From: Ruminococcus sp. UBA7477
GTDB taxonomy: Bacteria; Bacillota; Clostridia; Oscillospirales; Ruminococcaceae
DNA: 7,369 nt
Reading direction: 5' to 3'
NCBI GenBank assembly: GCA_002479715.1
Contig: DLOT01000055.1
Span: forward strand, 134-7,502
The notes beneath the pieces are model-generated. The model ran no database searches and was not told the origin of the DNA. It worked only from the letters and a program-made list of their open reading frames with translations. Made by a program: the position numbers and the translations under genes. Below, in pieces: positions 5,172-7,369 of this stretch; within the stretch, counting starts at the first letter, position 1, and every line of letters begins with the position of its first letter.

Positions 5172-5215
5172 ATACCGTCTGTTATTGGCGGTGCCGATAA
5201 AGAAAGGAACAAAAA

Positions 5216-7183
5216 ATGAAACGAATTTCCAATGTCCTTCAGACCCTGCTGCCGCTGCTGTTTTTCCCCTTGGGAATAAATCTGGCTGTGGCTTTATACA
5301 TGGAATATGGCAAGGAGGGTATCAAAAGCCCCGACGTCGCACTTTTCCCGACGGCGGTATTTCTGCTCTACGCCCTTTTCGGACTGGGTACGGTCGTTTT
5401 CAATGCAGTCAGAAAATTCCGCGGAGAAACAAACGGCTTTGCTCTGGGCGCCGCCTTGGCTCTTGAGACCTACTGCTTTACCGAAACCTGCACGGGGACT
5501 TCCGTTGCAAAGGAGAGCGTTATGTTTTTCTTTGCCGCACCGCTGTTTATTTATGCGTTTTATCTGCTCGGCGGTATAATATTCAAAAATCCAAAGATAT
5601 ATTATATAGTGCTGAGCGTGCTTTTCCATATCTGCGGTCTTATTCAGTTTTTCGTCTACTCTTTCCGCGGCGCGCCTGTAAGGGCATCGGATCTCAGCAA
5701 TATAGCTTCGGCTATGGAGATCTCGGGTGACTACTCCTTTGTCGGCGGCGGTGGGCTGTGGCTGATAATTTTTGCGGTGCTGGATCTGGCGGCGGCGGTT
5801 TTTGTAACAGTCAGGGTCAAGCTTACGCCGATAAAGCTGAAAAAGCGTCTTTGGGGACTGCCTCTTATGGCGGCGCTTGTGATAGCGTTCGGTGTGTATG
5901 CCATAAGGCTCTATGACTTTGGCGTTGAAAACAGGATAATCAAGCTCAATTTTTCAGGCGGCGAGGATCTTACATCATATAAAGACACGGGCAATATGCT
6001 GCTGCTTTATCTGGATATCCGAAATGCCGGCTCGCATAAGCCGGACGGCTATTCAGACGAACGAGCGCTTGAAATACTCTCAAAGTATTCACAGAGCGAC
6101 GAAACGCCCGACCGCACGCCGACAGTAATTGCCATAATGGACGAGTCGCTGGCTGATTTTGCGCTTCTCGGCGATTTGCAGACCGACCGTGACTATATGC
6201 CGTTTTATCACAGCCTCAGCGAGAATACCGTCAAGGGTTATGTCACTGTTTCGGCTTACGGCGGATACTCCTGCAACTCGGAGTTTGAGTTCCTCACCGG
6301 CAACAGCATGGGCTTTTTCCCGAACGGAAGCGCGGCATATACGCAATATATGAAAACGCCGCAGGATTCTTTGGTGAGCTATTTCAAGGGCTACGGATAT
6401 CAGACCTTGTCCATGGCGGGCTGCTCGCGGACTCTTTGGAAGCTCGGCGAAGCATACGAGAAGTTTGGCTTTGAGAAACAGCTCTATCAGTCGGATCTGA
6501 AAAGCATGTCGAACAAATATGTAAACGGCAGGATCTCCGATGAGTCGCTGTTCAGGCAGCTTATAGCGCAGTATGAGAAAAAAGATAAGAATAAGCCGAT
6601 GTTCGCTTTTATGACCACTATGCAAAATCATGCGGCTTATAAGCTCAACGATATTCCCGAGGAGATAGCCGTCAAGGCGGAAAACATCTCCGACCCGACA
6701 GCCTCGGCATATCTTTCATATGTAAGAGCGACAGATAATGCCCTGAAAATGCTTGTCGAATATTTCTCTGAGGTCGATGAGGACGTTGTGATAGTGCTGT
6801 TCGGCGACCATTATCCTCATATACCTGAGTTTTCCGAAGCGCTGCTGGGAAGCTCGCTCGGCACTCTTTCTACCGAGCAGAACGCCAGCATCCACAAGAC
6901 GCCGTTTTTCATCTGGGCAAACTATGACATTGAGGAGCAGGAGGGCGTGAGCATCAGCCTGAACTACCTGTCAAACAGGCTTATCGAGGTTTGCGATATG
7001 CCAAAGACCGATTTTCAGCTGTATCTCGACGACGTTTGCGCGCAGGTTCCTTCGATCAGCTCCTTTGGTTATCGCGGTGCAGACGGCAAGTGGTACCGCG
7101 TTTCGGAAAAGTCGGATTACACAGATACGCTGACTGATTACAACATAGTGCAGTATTACAGAATGTTTGAAAAATACAAATAA
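5216..7183 (+). CDS. LTA-synthase-like membrane phosphotransferase (MdoB/LtaS, sulfatase fold)
   Basis: This 655-residue membrane protein belongs to the LtaS family, whose members move phosphoglycerol or related groups from lipids to envelope polymers outside the cell. The first 240 or so residues hold about six or seven hydrophobic segments (near 10-28, 42-64, 75-90, 102-123, 129-149, 181-199, 213-231). The extracellular sulfatase-fold domain starts near 300. Metal and catalytic positions include Glu310 (MDES), the nucleophile region SCNSEF (352-357), Trp408, His472 (MQNHAAY), and Asp531/His532 (GDHYPHIPEF). Compared with S. aureus LtaS, Thr300 aligns with Ser352, Asp349 with Cys403 and Arg356 with Leu410, so substrate or activity may differ. 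AAAGGA (5203-5208) precedes the ATG by 7 nt. It is divergent from a lipoprotein gene. The family is secure, but the transferred group and acceptor are unknown. Confidence 0.9.
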   Translation: MKRISNVLQTLLPLLFFPLGINLAVALYMEYGKEGIKSPDVALFPTAVFLLYALFGLGTVVFNAVRKFRGETNGFALGAALALETYCFTETCTGTSVAKESVMFFFAAPLFIYAFYLLGGIIFKNPKIYYIVLSVLFHICGLIQFFVYSFRGAPVRASDLSNIASAMEISGDYSFVGGGGLWLIIFAVLDLAAAVFVTVRVKLTPIKLKKRLWGLPLMAALVIAFGVYAIRLYDFGVENRIIKLNFSGGEDLTSYKDTGNMLLLYLDIRNAGSHKPDGYSDERALEILSKYSQSDETPDRTPTVIAIMDESLADFALLGDLQTDRDYMPFYHSLSENTVKGYVTVSAYGGYSCNSEFEFLTGNSMGFFPNGSAAYTQYMKTPQDSLVSYFKGYGYQTLSMAGCSRTLWKLGEAYEKFGFEKQLYQSDLKSMSNKYVNGRISDESLFRQLIAQYEKKDKNKPMFAFMTTMQNHAAYKLNDIPEEIAVKAENISDPTASAYLSYVRATDNALKMLVEYFSEVDEDVVIVLFGDHYPHIPEFSEALLGSSLGTLSTEQNASIHKTPFFIWANYDIEEQEGVSISLNYLSNRLIEVCDMPKTDFQLYLDDVCAQVPSISSFGYRGADGKWYRVSEKSDYTDTLTDYNIVQYYRMFEKYK

Positions 7184-7251
7184 CAGGTGATGCAGCTTAA
7201 AGCTGCACCTGTAGCCGGCAGCGTACCGCTGCACCCACAGCCGCCTTTTTT
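7183..7251 (+). repeat. Two tandem related hairpins after the LTA-synthase-like gene, with a T6 run
   Basis: Directly after the stop codon, ACAGGT-GAT-GCAGC (7183-7196) pairs with GCTGC-ACCTGT (7202-7212), leaving GAT bulged. GCAGCG-TAC-CGCTGC (7218-7232) forms a second perfect hairpin. The units are related: both read GCAGC, five bases, then GCTGCACC. A T6 run follows at 7246-7251, but 13 nt after the second stem, so this is only a possible, non-canonical terminator for the upstream gene. Confidence 0.5.
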
Positions 7252-7299
7252 CGGTATAGGCTAGTTAGAAATATAGCAAGACGGTGGATTGGTACGCTG
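7219..7299. repeat. Interrupted inverted repeat spanning the intergenic region
   Basis: CAGCGTACC (7219-7227) recurs in inverse as GGTACGCTG (7291-7299). Beyond a 4-nt mismatch, CACC (7232-7235) pairs with GGTG (7283-7286). The left arm is also half of the local hairpin at 7218-7232, so the two folds compete. No open frame of note lies here. Confidence 0.45.
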
Positions 7300-7333
7300 G
7301 ACTTAGCAATAAATTAAATTAAAAGTTTTCGAT

Positions 7334-7369
7334 CCAGCCTTTTACAAAAGGCTGGTGGGGTGTGGGGTG
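7334..7369. repeat. Palindromic G-rich intergenic element, truncated by the window edge
   Basis: CCAGCCTTTT (7334-7343) and its exact complement (7346-7355) form a 10-bp stem with only two bases between. It is preceded by an A/T-rich stretch (7305-7328) and followed by GTGGGG repeats running off the end. From memory, stretches of the type 'gttttcgatcca...ggtgggg' recur between genes in ruminococcal genomes, so I read this as one copy of a dispersed palindromic repeat. That identification is unverified. Confidence 0.45.

Noticed and set aside
5081..5212. Longer N-terminus for the minus-strand lipoprotein, starting at 5212
   Set aside because: It would include the consensus promoter and ribosome binding site, and would put 44 non-signal residues before a textbook lipoprotein signal peptide.

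Overview
The window looks like part of a chromosome from a low-to-mid GC Gram-positive anaerobe of the Clostridia, probably a Ruminococcus-like (Oscillospiraceae) gut bacterium. The evidence is strong AGGAGG-type ribosome binding sites, near-consensus sigma-A promoters, two small Cys-anchored lipoproteins (one with a DUF4358-type domain), a membrane-bound LTA-synthase-like enzyme, and a G-rich palindromic intergenic sequence of a kind I associate with ruminococcal genomes. The genus assignment is inference. I found no phage, transposase, CRISPR, rRNA or tRNA.

Layout: (1) 73-2499, + strand: trpE and trpG, overlapping by ATGA, make both subunits of anthranilate synthase. A small O6-alkylguanine-DNA alkyltransferase domain protein follows 64 nt downstream with no terminator between. 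The usual trpD/C/F/B/A genes are not next to trpEG. (2) 2484-2948: a DtxR/MntR-type metal-responsive regulator with its own likely promoter and terminator. (3) 3021-3716, - strand: a flavodoxin-fold NAD(P)H oxidoreductase convergent with the regulator. A perfect 16-bp hairpin lies between them, and its promoter is excellent. (4) 3784-4519, + strand: a TTGAAA-17-TATAAT promoter, then a 5' leader of about 167 nt packed with consecutive hairpins, then a GTG-started DUF4358-type lipoprotein. (5) 4513-5142, - strand: an unrecognised lipoprotein with a perfect TTGACA-17-TATAAT promoter and a rho-independent terminator whose U tract overlaps the end of the convergent lipoprotein gene. (6) 5216-7183, + strand: a polytopic LTA-synthase/phosphoglycerol-transferase-like protein, divergent from (5). 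(7) 7183-7369: non-coding sequence made of several inverted repeats, cut off by the window edge.

The genes do not form one pathway. Anthranilate synthesis, DNA alkyl repair, metal sensing, flavin redox chemistry and two or three envelope proteins sit as short independent transcription units. The most unusual items are the structured leader at 3819-3985, the substituted active site of the LTA-synthase-like protein (Thr nucleophile position now Ser-Cys, substrate-binding Arg now Leu), and the inverted-repeat cluster at the right end. I saw no clear evidence of an entirely new multi-gene system.
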